Below, one piece after another: positions 1-5,368 of a DNA stretch of 5,368 nt. This stretch comes from Halieaceae bacterium (GTDB lineage Bacteria; Pseudomonadota; Gammaproteobacteria; Pseudomonadales; Halieaceae). The notes beneath the pieces were generated by a model that ran no database searches, was not told the DNA's origin, and worked only from the letters and a program-made list of their open reading frames with translations. The position numbers and the translations under genes were made by a program. The stretch lies in assembly GCA_018666295.1 (NCBI GenBank), contig JABIZW010000071.1, positions 1-5,368 on the forward strand, in the 5' to 3' direction. How positions within the stretch are numbered: position 1 is the stretch's first letter; every line of letters begins with the position of its first letter.

Positions 1-390
1 AAGCTCTTTTACTTGCCTGAGGCCCACACCGACTTTGTCTTTTCAATTTGGGCTGAAGAAACAGGGCTCGTAGGCGCTGTGGCTGTGATCATCCTGTTTG
101 CCGTGTTTGTCGGTCGTATTGTGTTTATGGGGTATCGCTTTCTCCTTGAGAGTCGCGAATTCGAGGCGTATTGCTGTTTTGGTTTCGCGCTCGTGTTCGC
201 CGGTCAAGCCTTCGTCAACATGGGCGTGAGCTCGGGGCTGCTCCCAACCAAAGGGCTAACGCTCCCCTTTATTAGCTACGGTGGTAACAGCTTGATGATG
301 AGCTGTATCACGGTGGGTCTCTTGCTGAAGTTAGAGCGCAGTCAGGTTGCAGCGACGACTAAAGTTCAGGCGAGGAGAAGGTTGCCATGA
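1..390 (+). CDS. ftsW: Septal peptidoglycan glycosyltransferase FtsW, C-terminal part (5' end cut by window)
   Basis: FtsW is a polytopic inner-membrane SEDS-family enzyme that polymerises lipid II into glycan strands at the septum together with its partner transpeptidase FtsI/PBP3. The frame is open from base 1 and encodes 129 residues before the TGA at 388-390, about the last 30% of a roughly 400-residue protein. The fragment opens with KLFYLPEAHTDF, the conserved SEDS periplasmic loop; its Asp (codon 31-33) matches the essential acidic residue of SEDS polymerases. Hydrophobic segments follow at local residues about 23-43, 58-78 and 95-115. The signature NMGVSSGLLPTKGLTLPFIS, followed by YGGNS, lies between the last two. 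The protein ends in a short basic cytoplasmic tail (QARRRLP). RodA is the paralogous alternative, but the LPEAHTDF and LLPTKGLTLPFISYGG wording and the position before murG support FtsW. The stop overlaps the murG start as ATGA. Confidence 0.97.
   Translation, partial: KLFYLPEAHTDFVFSIWAEETGLVGAVAVIILFAVFVGRIVFMGYRFLLESREFEAYCCFGFALVFAGQAFVNMGVSSGLLPTKGLTLPFISYGGNSLMMSCITVGLLLKLERSQVAATTKVQARRRLP
373..377 (+). promoter_or_regulatory. Ribosome binding site of murG
   Basis: AGGAG lies 9 nt upstream of the murG ATG at 387, inside the last codons of ftsW. The spacing is slightly long but functional. It supports the ATG at 387 and, with the ATGA overlap, translational coupling to ftsW. Confidence 0.75.
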
Positions 391-1490
391 GCTCGTCGAC
401 GCACAGCGCTATGATCATGGCGGGTGGCACCGGTGGACACGTCTACCCGGGCCTTGCGGTTGCGAGTGCGCTGCGCGAAGCGGGCTGGCGAGTTTCCTGG
501 ATAGGAACAGCCCGCGGACTTGAGGCTCGCGTCGTACCCGTGAGTGGCATGACACTGCACACACTCACCACCTTGGGTTTGCGTGGGAAGGGCATTATTT
601 CACGGCTAAAGGGCGTCTTTTCTCTTGTCTTTGCTTGCCTTCAGGCGCTGCGACTCTTACTGCGACATCGACCGACTTTAGTGATTGGTTTCGGTGGTTA
701 TGCGGCAGGACCTGCCGGTGCTGTGGCCACAATGCTGCGCATTCCTGTGCTTATTCATGAGCAAAATGCAGTTGCTGGGACCACTAATCGATTGCTTGCT
801 CGAGGCGCTTGCCGTGTTATGGCCGGGTTTGAGGGGGCCTTTGCGTTGTCTGCGAACGCCTTGGTAACCGGGAACCCCCTCCGAGCAGAGCTGTGTCAGC
901 AACCTCAAAAAACCTATCCACCGTCGATGTTTTCTTCGGAGCGCCCATTGCGTATCGCCATTTTGGGTGGAAGTCAGGGTGCGCTGGCCCTGAACAAGGG
1001 GTGTCCCGATGCGTTTGCTGCACTCCCGACAGAAGTGCTGGCGGCGCTTGACGTAAAACATCAATGCGGCGCACTGCATTTGGACGTCACTCAAGACGCT
1101 TGGGCCTCAGTCGAAGTGCGCAATATCGACGTAATGCCCTTTGTCGAGGACATGGCGTCATTGTATGCGTGGGCGGATCTTGCGATTTGTCGTGCAGGCG
1201 CTCTGACGGTTAGCGAGCTTGCTGTTACTGGAACACCCAGTCTTTTGGTCCCGCTGCCACAGGCAATCGACAACCATCAGATGAAAAATGCTGAAGTACT
1301 GTGTGAGGCTGGTGGTGCGCATATTCTGCCGCAGTCCTCGCTTGGCGATACGACACTGGCTCAGTTTATTAACGACATTATCAACGACGCAGCACGCCTG
1401 AGCACCATGTCAGAATGTGCGCGAGCGTGGTCCAAACCGAACGCGACTCAGGACGTTGTTTCGGTCGCACAGGAGGTGGCGTGTGGCTGA
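387..1490 (+). CDS. murG: UDP-GlcNAc:lipid I N-acetylglucosaminyltransferase MurG
   Basis: MurG transfers GlcNAc from UDP-GlcNAc to undecaprenyl-PP-MurNAc-pentapeptide (lipid I), making lipid II on the cytoplasmic face of the inner membrane. The product is 367 residues, close to the usual 355-365. It has the two-Rossmann-fold GT-B architecture of family GT28. The N-terminal acceptor and membrane-facing domain carries the glycine loop GGTGGH at 13-18, the second glycine loop GFGGYAAGP from 101 and HEQN at 124-127. The C-terminal UDP-GlcNAc domain carries GGSQGA at 194-199, the CRAGALTVSEL segment with Glu277 (the residue that contacts the uridine ribose in E. coli MurG) and the donor-site segment DNHQMKNAE around Gln298. 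The start is the ATG that overlaps the ftsW stop (ATGA) and has AGGAG 9 nt upstream. The 3' end overlaps murC by 8 nt. Nothing suggests truncation or loss of a key residue. Confidence 0.98.
   Translation: MSSSTHSAMIMAGGTGGHVYPGLAVASALREAGWRVSWIGTARGLEARVVPVSGMTLHTLTTLGLRGKGIISRLKGVFSLVFACLQALRLLLRHRPTLVIGFGGYAAGPAGAVATMLRIPVLIHEQNAVAGTTNRLLARGACRVMAGFEGAFALSANALVTGNPLRAELCQQPQKTYPPSMFSSERPLRIAILGGSQGALALNKGCPDAFAALPTEVLAALDVKHQCGALHLDVTQDAWASVEVRNIDVMPFVEDMASLYAWADLAICRAGALTVSELAVTGTPSLLVPLPQAIDNHQMKNAEVLCEAGGAHILPQSSLGDTTLAQFINDIINDAARLSTMSECARAWSKPNATQDVVSVAQEVACG
1471..1477 (+). promoter_or_regulatory. Ribosome binding site that fixes the murC start
   Basis: AGGAGGT, a full match to the 16S rRNA anti-Shine-Dalgarno core, lies inside the end of murG. 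AGGAGG ends 6 nt before the GTG at 1483. The in-frame ATG codons at 1513 and 1516 have no comparable site, and no such site precedes the GTG at 1417. This decides for GTG 1483. Confidence 0.85.
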
Positions 1491-2916
1491 GGCTGTTCTA
1501 ACACGTGAACCCATGATGCGTCGGATTCAGCGCATTCACTTTGTAGGCATTGGTGGCTCTGGCATGAGCGGTATTGCGGAAGTGCTTGCCGGCTTGAACT
1601 ATCAGGTATCGGGCTCCGACATCGCTGAGAATTCATCCATTGATCGACTCAGAGGTTTGGGCATTTCGGTTGCCATAGGCCACAAAGCCTCTCATGTTGA
1701 GGGTGCTGATGTCTTGGTCGTGTCCTCCGCGATTAATCAGTCTAATCCGGAGGTTAAGGCGGCCAGAGAGTTGCGAATCCCCATCGTACCCCGGGCAGAA
1801 ATGCTAGCGGAACTGATGCGCTATCGATTCAGTGTCGCTGTTGCAGGGACCCACGGTAAAACCACGACGACCAGTCTTATTGCGTCACTAATGGCTGAGG
1901 CGGGTCTGGATCCGACCTTCGTCATTGGTGGGGTGCTCAATAATTTGGGCACCAATGCACAGCTGGGCGCGAGTGAGTATTTGGTGGTCGAGGCCGACGA
2001 GAGTGACGCGTCTTTTTTACACTTGTTGCCCATGATGTCGGTGATCACGAATGTCGAGCCCGATCACATGGAGCATTACGAGGGTGACGTTCGCGCTTAT
2101 AAGCAGGCCTTTGTCGAATTTCTACATAACCTGCCGTTTTACGGTGTTGCGCTGGTGTGTCTTGACGATCCCGGTGTGCGTGAGTTGCTGCCCAGTATCA
2201 CGCGACAGGTCGTCACCTATGGTTTCTCTGACGATGCGGACTACCGCCTAGAAGCACTCCGGTTTTCGGGAACCCAAAGCCAATTCACGCTGCACCGCAA
2301 GGCAATGGGTGACGCCTTGGCATTGATGCTACCCATGCCTGGCGTTCATAACGCCCTCAATGCGGCCGCGGCCGTTGCCGTTTGCTCTGAGTTGGGTGTT
2401 AGCGATGACGCACTTACGCGTGGCCTCAAGTCTTTTGAAGGTGTTGGACGTCGCTTCTCGGTGTTGGGTGATATTCGGTGGCAGGGCGGCGACGCGCTGT
2501 TAGTCGACGACTACGGCCATCATCCCACGGAACTTAAAGCCACGATTCTTGCGGCGCGAGAAGCGTATCCTGACAGGCGACTCGTTATGGTCTTCCAGCC
2601 GCATCGATACAGCAGAACGCGGGACTGTTACGACGAGTTTGTCGATGTGCTGTCGACAGTAGACGCGCTTGTACTCCTCGACGTTTACGCGGCGGGCGAG
2701 GAAGCCATTGTCGGTGCGGACAGTCGAGCACTTGCTCGAAGCATTCGCCAGATGGGCTTTATCGATCCCGTCCTGTTGAGCGACAACGGTCAGTTACCGA
2801 GTCGATTGATCAAGCTACTCACGGATGACGATGTCCTCGTGATGCAAGGCGCTGGCAATATTGGCCGCTTGGCGCGTTTGCTCTCTGAAGCGACGTCTCT
2901 GGAGGCGCTGTCATGA
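1483..2916 (+). CDS. murC: UDP-N-acetylmuramate--L-alanine ligase MurC (GTG start)
   Basis: MurC is the cytoplasmic ATP-dependent ligase that attaches L-alanine to UDP-MurNAc, the first peptide-stem step. With the GTG start at 1483 the product is 477 residues (E. coli MurC has 491). Three Mur-ligase domains are visible. The N-terminal UDP-binding Rossmann domain has HFVGIGGSGMSG with its Gly loop at 22-30. The central ATPase domain has the P-loop GTHGKTTTT at 122-130, EADESDASFLHL from 170 and HNALNAAAA from 289. The C-terminal substrate-binding domain has DDYGHHPTE at 342-350, FQPHRYSRTRD and VQGAGNIG. HFVGIGG and DDYGHHPTE are typical of MurC rather than MurD, MurE or MurF; Mpl is unlikely given the dcw context and the close match to MurC. 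The open frame reaches back to 1417, but that stretch lies within murG and has no ribosome binding site. The gene overlaps murG by 8 nt and ddlB by 4 nt. Confidence 0.98.
   Translation: MAEAVLTREPMMRRIQRIHFVGIGGSGMSGIAEVLAGLNYQVSGSDIAENSSIDRLRGLGISVAIGHKASHVEGADVLVVSSAINQSNPEVKAARELRIPIVPRAEMLAELMRYRFSVAVAGTHGKTTTTSLIASLMAEAGLDPTFVIGGVLNNLGTNAQLGASEYLVVEADESDASFLHLLPMMSVITNVEPDHMEHYEGDVRAYKQAFVEFLHNLPFYGVALVCLDDPGVRELLPSITRQVVTYGFSDDADYRLEALRFSGTQSQFTLHRKAMGDALALMLPMPGVHNALNAAAAVAVCSELGVSDDALTRGLKSFEGVGRRFSVLGDIRWQGGDALLVDDYGHHPTELKATILAAREAYPDRRLVMVFQPHRYSRTRDCYDEFVDVLSTVDALVLLDVYAAGEEAIVGADSRALARSIRQMGFIDPVLLSDNGQLPSRLIKLLTDDDVLVMQGAGNIGRLARLLSEATSLEALS
2901..2905 (+). promoter_or_regulatory. 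Ribosome binding site of ddlB
   Basis: GGAGG lies 7 nt upstream of the ddlB ATG at 2913, inside the last codons of murC. The spacing is near optimal. It supports this start and coupling across the ATGA overlap. Confidence 0.8.
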
Positions 2917-3836
2917 GTCCCGATCTGCAGGGAAAGCATGTCACCGTTCTGATGGGCGGGACCTCAGCAGAGCGTGAGGTCTCTCTGAAAAGCGGCGCTG
3001 CGGTGGCGAATGCGCTCACGCTTGAAGGGGTGCAGGTCACCCGCATCGATACGGCAGTCCCAAACTGGCATCAAGATCTACCGTCGGACACCTTCGTTTT
3101 TAATTTACTTCACGGCGCGGGTGGAGAGGATGGTCGCGTTCAAGGGCTTCTCGAAACACTGGGTGTCGCTTACTCAGGTTCAGGGGTACTTGGCAGCGCA
3201 CTGAGCATGGACAAGGTAAAGACCAAGCAGGTCTGGAAAAGTCTTGATCTGCCTACACCGGCCTTCGAAATTATCGATGAGCACAGTGATTTGGCAGCTG
3301 TAATTGCGCGTCTGAATTCGGTGTTTGTAAAGCCGATTTCAGAGGGTTCCTCGGTCGGTATGGCCGCGGCGAGCGATGCGGAGTCACTGCGCGTGGCCCT
3401 TATTAATGCGCAAAAGTCGGGCGTTCCTGTCATGGCGGAACAGTTTGTCAGTGGCGAGGAGTACACCGTTGCGATCCTTCGTGGGCGATCGCTACCGCCG
3501 ATCAAGATTACGCCTGAGTCTGATTTTTACGACTACAACGCGAAGTATGTGTCGGGAACGACACGCTTCGAGTGCCCAGCGCCGTTGAGCGTGAACGAGA
3601 CACAAGCATTGCAGGCGCTGGCCTACGCGGCATTTGTCGCGTCGGGCGCTGAAGTGTGGGGGCGTGTCGACATGATTCGGGGTGCAGACGGTTGGCAGTT
3701 ACTTGAGGTCAATACGGTGCCTGGTATGACAGAGCACAGCCTTGTTCCCAAAGCCGCAGAGGCCGCAGAGCTCCGGTTTATTGATCTACTCGATGAAATT
3801 TATTTGGGGTCTTGGGAGTTGCGTTATGCCGCGTGA
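2913..3836 (+). CDS. ddlB: D-alanine--D-alanine ligase DdlB
   Basis: DdlB is a cytoplasmic ATP-grasp enzyme that joins two D-alanines to make the dipeptide that MurF adds to the peptidoglycan precursor. The product is 307 residues, against 306 for E. coli DdlB. The N-terminal domain has VLMGGTSAEREVSL, with Glu20 matching catalytic Glu15 of E. coli DdlB. LLHGAGGEDGRVQG and YSGSGVLGSALSMDK follow. The ATP-grasp part has KPISEGSSVGM from Lys140, with Ser146 matching E. coli Ser150, and FYDYNAKY ending at Tyr212, matching Tyr216 of the Glu-Ser-Tyr triad. Metal and phosphate ligands are present in WGRVDM (Arg251, Asp253) and LLEVNTVPGMT (Glu265, Asn267). The Tyr in the YNAKY loop fits a D-Ala-D-Ala ligase rather than a D-Ala-D-lactate ligase, where it is replaced. 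The start forms ATGA with the murC stop. The 3' end overlaps ftsQ by 11 nt. Confidence 0.98.
   Translation: MSPDLQGKHVTVLMGGTSAEREVSLKSGAAVANALTLEGVQVTRIDTAVPNWHQDLPSDTFVFNLLHGAGGEDGRVQGLLETLGVAYSGSGVLGSALSMDKVKTKQVWKSLDLPTPAFEIIDEHSDLAAVIARLNSVFVKPISEGSSVGMAAASDAESLRVALINAQKSGVPVMAEQFVSGEEYTVAILRGRSLPPIKITPESDFYDYNAKYVSGTTRFECPAPLSVNETQALQALAYAAFVASGAEVWGRVDMIRGADGWQLLEVNTVPGMTEHSLVPKAAEAAELRFIDLLDEIYLGSWELRYAA
3814..3818 (+). promoter_or_regulatory. Ribosome binding site that fixes the ftsQ start
   Basis: GGGAG lies 7 nt upstream of the ATG at 3826, inside the end of ddlB. It is a weaker match than those before murC and ftsA. An alternative in-frame ATG at 3793 has no recognisable site upstream, so 3826 is preferred. 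Confidence 0.7.
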
Positions 3837-4608
3837 ACTTACCCGACAGTCCAACGGTGCAGTCGGTACTCGCTGGGAGCGCTTTCTGCGCAGTGTTAAG
3901 CGCGTCATCACTGCCGTGAGTTTTATTGTCATCGCGGCGGTTGTGGGGCTGTTGACACAGCGCGCTACCGATATGCCAGTGCAAGAAATTGCGATCTTGG
4001 GGGATATGCAACACGTGTCGCGCGCAACGGTGGAAGCGGTTATTGGACCGCACGTGAGCGAAGGCTTCCTGCTGACGGATCTCGCTGGAATTCGGTCTGA
4101 CCTTGAGGCACTGCCTTGGGTGTTTGAGGCCAAGGTGCGCCGAGAGTGGCCTGGCACGGTACACGTACACGTCACCGAAGAGCAGCCTATCGCCCGTTGG
4201 GGCGAGGCAGCCTACATCAATCCGCACGGTATTGTCTTTGATGGAGCGCCGTTCGATCGGTACGCCGAGCTACCTCAACTGTGGAGCGAGCACAGTGCAC
4301 CGGTCGTGCTCATCGAACAGTTTAAGTTATTTCAGATGCTCCTTACCCCCCACGGTTTGGGTGTCTCGGTTCTCAAGGAAGATCGGTTGGGACAAATATC
4401 GGCCGAGCTCACCGACGGCACGAGCGTGCAATTTGGCGACAAGGAATTCGCACAGCGTGTCCGCCGCTTTGCTGTGTTGCTCGGTCGTGAGGCGCAAGAG
4501 AATTCGATTACGCGAATAGATTTTCGGTACGAGCGCGGAGCAGCGGTTCTGCGCCAGCAAAAGCAATTTGCAGTGACCACAGTAGCCCAAGAGCGAGGAG
4601 GTCGGTAA
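3826..4608 (+). CDS. ftsQ: Cell division protein FtsQ
   Basis: FtsQ is a bitopic inner-membrane divisome protein that binds FtsB and FtsL and links the early cytoplasmic ring to the septal synthases. From ATG 3826 it has 260 residues (E. coli FtsQ has 276). It has a basic N-terminal cytoplasmic tail (residues 1-26, rich in Arg), one transmembrane helix at about 27-43 and a periplasmic remainder. The POTRA domain lies at about 50-118, starting at PVQEIAILGD and including LPWVFEAKVRREWPGTVHVHV (97-116 region) with the family RxWP motif at 106-109. The FtsQ beta domain follows, with EEQPIARWGE at 118-127. Near the C-terminus, RYERGAAV (234-241) matches the strand region that contacts FtsB in E. 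coli. ATG 3793 would add 11 residues but lacks a ribosome binding site. The gene overlaps ddlB by 11 nt, and its TAA shares one base with the ftsA ATG. Confidence 0.96.
   Translation: MPRELTRQSNGAVGTRWERFLRSVKRVITAVSFIVIAAVVGLLTQRATDMPVQEIAILGDMQHVSRATVEAVIGPHVSEGFLLTDLAGIRSDLEALPWVFEAKVRREWPGTVHVHVTEEQPIARWGEAAYINPHGIVFDGAPFDRYAELPQLWSEHSAPVVLIEQFKLFQMLLTPHGLGVSVLKEDRLGQISAELTDGTSVQFGDKEFAQRVRRFAVLLGREAQENSITRIDFRYERGAAVLRQQKQFAVTTVAQERGGR
4596..4602 (+). promoter_or_regulatory. Strong ribosome binding site of ftsA
   Basis: AGGAGGT lies inside the last codons of ftsQ. AGGAGG ends 6 nt before the ATG at 4608. It is a full match to the anti-Shine-Dalgarno core and stronger than the site before ftsQ, so ftsA may be translated more often per message than ftsQ. 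That last step is inference. Confidence 0.85.
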
Positions 4609-5368
4609 TGACAGCGAATGAAGAGAAACGAATGATCGTTGGACTGGATATAGGGACGTCCAAGGTGGTTGCTGTGGTCGGTGAAGTTGATGCTGATGGG
4701 ACGATTGATATCGTTGGCATTGGGTCTCACCCGTCCAAGGGGTTGAAAAAGGGCGTTGTCGTCAACATTGAGTCGACCGTTAATGCCATTCAACGGGCGG
4801 TGGAAGAAGCCGAGCTGATGGCGGGTTGTCAGATTCACTCGGTGTATGTCGGTATTGCCGGCAATCATATTCGATCGATGAACTCTCACGGTATTGTCGC
4901 GATTAAAGACCGTGAAGTAGAACGCGCCGATATCGGGCGAGTGATCGATGCGGCGCAAGCAGTTGCGATACCTGCGGACCAGAAAATTCTCCACGTGCTC
5001 CCACAAGAGTTCGTGATCGACAATCAAGGCGGCATTAAAGAGCCACTGGGTATGTCCGGTGTTCGTCTCGAAGCCAAGGTACACCTGGTCACTTGCGCCG
5101 AAACGGCCGCACAAAACATTGAAAAATGTGTTCAGCGGTGTGGTTTGGAGGTGGACGCCATTGTCCTAGAGCAGTTGGCATCGAGTTACTCGGTGATTAC
5201 CGATGACGAACGAGACCTCGGTGTGTGCATGGTGGATATTGGCGGCGGGACGTCAGACATTGCCATCTTCACCGAAGGGTCTATTCGGCACACAGGGGTT
5301 ATTCCCATTGCGGGCGATCAAGTCACGAGTGACATTGCAATGGCCTTACGCACACCGACCCAGCACGC
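4608..5368 (+). CDS. ftsA: Cell division protein FtsA, N-terminal part (3' end cut by window)
   Basis: FtsA is an actin-like ATPase that tethers FtsZ filaments to the inner membrane and recruits later divisome proteins. The frame runs from ATG 4608 to the window edge without a stop, giving 253 complete codons of an expected roughly 410-420. Subdomain 1A begins with the first phosphate loop, IVGLDIGTSKVVAVVGE from residue 10. KGLKKGVVVNIESTV follows. The FtsA-specific 1C subdomain, which replaces actin 1B and contacts FtsA neighbours and downstream divisome proteins, spans about 85-165 and includes LPQEFVIDNQGGIKEPLGMSG (131-151). The second phosphate loop, VDIGGGTSDIAIF, has Asp210 and the Gly212-Gly214 run. 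The last visible stretch is SDIAMALRTPTQHA. The 1C sequence and the position after ftsQ separate it from MreB, DnaK and PilM. The C-terminal amphipathic membrane helix lies outside the window. The start overlaps the ftsQ TAA by one base (TAATG) and has a perfect ribosome binding site. Confidence 0.98.
   Translation, partial: MTANEEKRMIVGLDIGTSKVVAVVGEVDADGTIDIVGIGSHPSKGLKKGVVVNIESTVNAIQRAVEEAELMAGCQIHSVYVGIAGNHIRSMNSHGIVAIKDREVERADIGRVIDAAQAVAIPADQKILHVLPQEFVIDNQGGIKEPLGMSGVRLEAKVHLVTCAETAAQNIEKCVQRCGLEVDAIVLEQLASSYSVITDDERDLGVCMVDIGGGTSDIAIFTEGSIRHTGVIPIAGDQVTSDIAMALRTPTQH

Noticed and set aside
678..1094. A 138-codon - strand frame inside murG, with others at 3778-4227 and 3786-4175
   Set aside because: All are fully opposite conserved coding sequence. 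The last two overlap each other in different frames, and none resembles a known protein.
2363..2374. A 12-bp perfect palindrome, CGGCCGCGGCCG, in murC
   Set aside because: It is explained by the GC-rich Ala codons of the conserved HNALNAAAAVAV stretch. It has no spacer for a hairpin loop and no T-run, so it is not a terminator or a clear operator.
3742..3825. Upstream in-frame extension of ftsQ to TTG 3742 or ATG 3793
   Set aside because: It lies within the conserved C-terminus of ddlB, has no ribosome binding site before either codon and would add residues not typical of FtsQ. ATG 3826 has GGGAG at 7 nt.
3952..3957. A perfect TTGACA (-35-like) hexamer inside ftsQ, a tempting ftsA promoter
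   Set aside because: No acceptable -10 hexamer lies 16-18 nt downstream. The bases there are GC-rich, and the hexamer falls at the end of the codons for the transmembrane helix.
4332..5114. A 260-codon open frame on the - strand across the end of ftsQ and the start of ftsA
   Set aside because: It lies opposite two well-recognised genes, straddles their junction, shows no recognisable domain and has low-complexity, basic composition typical of reverse-strand shadow frames.
1..5368. Possible undescribed system, mobile element or accessory island
   Set aside because: All bases belong to six recognised, intact (or edge-cut) housekeeping dcw genes in the standard gammaproteobacterial order, with no insertion, repeat array or compositional break visible.

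Overview
The window is a contiguous piece of a division and cell wall (dcw) gene cluster, all on the + strand, in the order ftsW (3' end) - murG - murC - ddlB - ftsQ - ftsA (5' part). This order, with ddlB directly after murC (no murB between them) and directly before ftsQ, is the arrangement found in Escherichia coli and Pseudomonas and points to a gammaproteobacterium. The proteins keep gammaproteobacterial signature stretches. The base composition is moderately GC-rich, and several stretches (MurG around the nucleotide-binding site, the end of the visible FtsA) read more like Pseudomonas-type or marine gammaproteobacterial proteins than enteric ones. A finer placement would be a guess.

Layout: 1-390 is the last roughly 130 residues of the septal glycan polymerase FtsW. 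387-1490 is MurG, which makes lipid II. 1483-2916 is MurC, which adds L-Ala to UDP-MurNAc. 2913-3836 is the D-Ala-D-Ala ligase DdlB. 3826-4608 is the bitopic divisome protein FtsQ. 4608 to the window end is the first roughly 60% of the actin-like division protein FtsA. The cluster presumably continues into ftsZ beyond the right edge, but that is not visible here.

Every junction is an overlap (4, 8, 4, 11 and 1 nt), so there is no intergenic base in the window. Each downstream start has a Shine-Dalgarno sequence inside the preceding gene. This indicates one polycistronic message with translational coupling. I found no convincing promoter, terminator, RNA gene, repeat, mobile element or CRISPR.

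The genes work together. MurC and DdlB supply cytoplasmic precursor steps (the first peptide-stem residue and the D-Ala-D-Ala dipeptide). MurG finishes lipid II at the inner membrane face, and FtsW polymerises it at the septum. FtsQ and FtsA organise the divisome that recruits and activates the synthesis machinery. All genes look intact apart from the two cut by the window edges. I see no sign of a novel system: this is an ordinary, strongly conserved housekeeping region, and the findings below are modest details.
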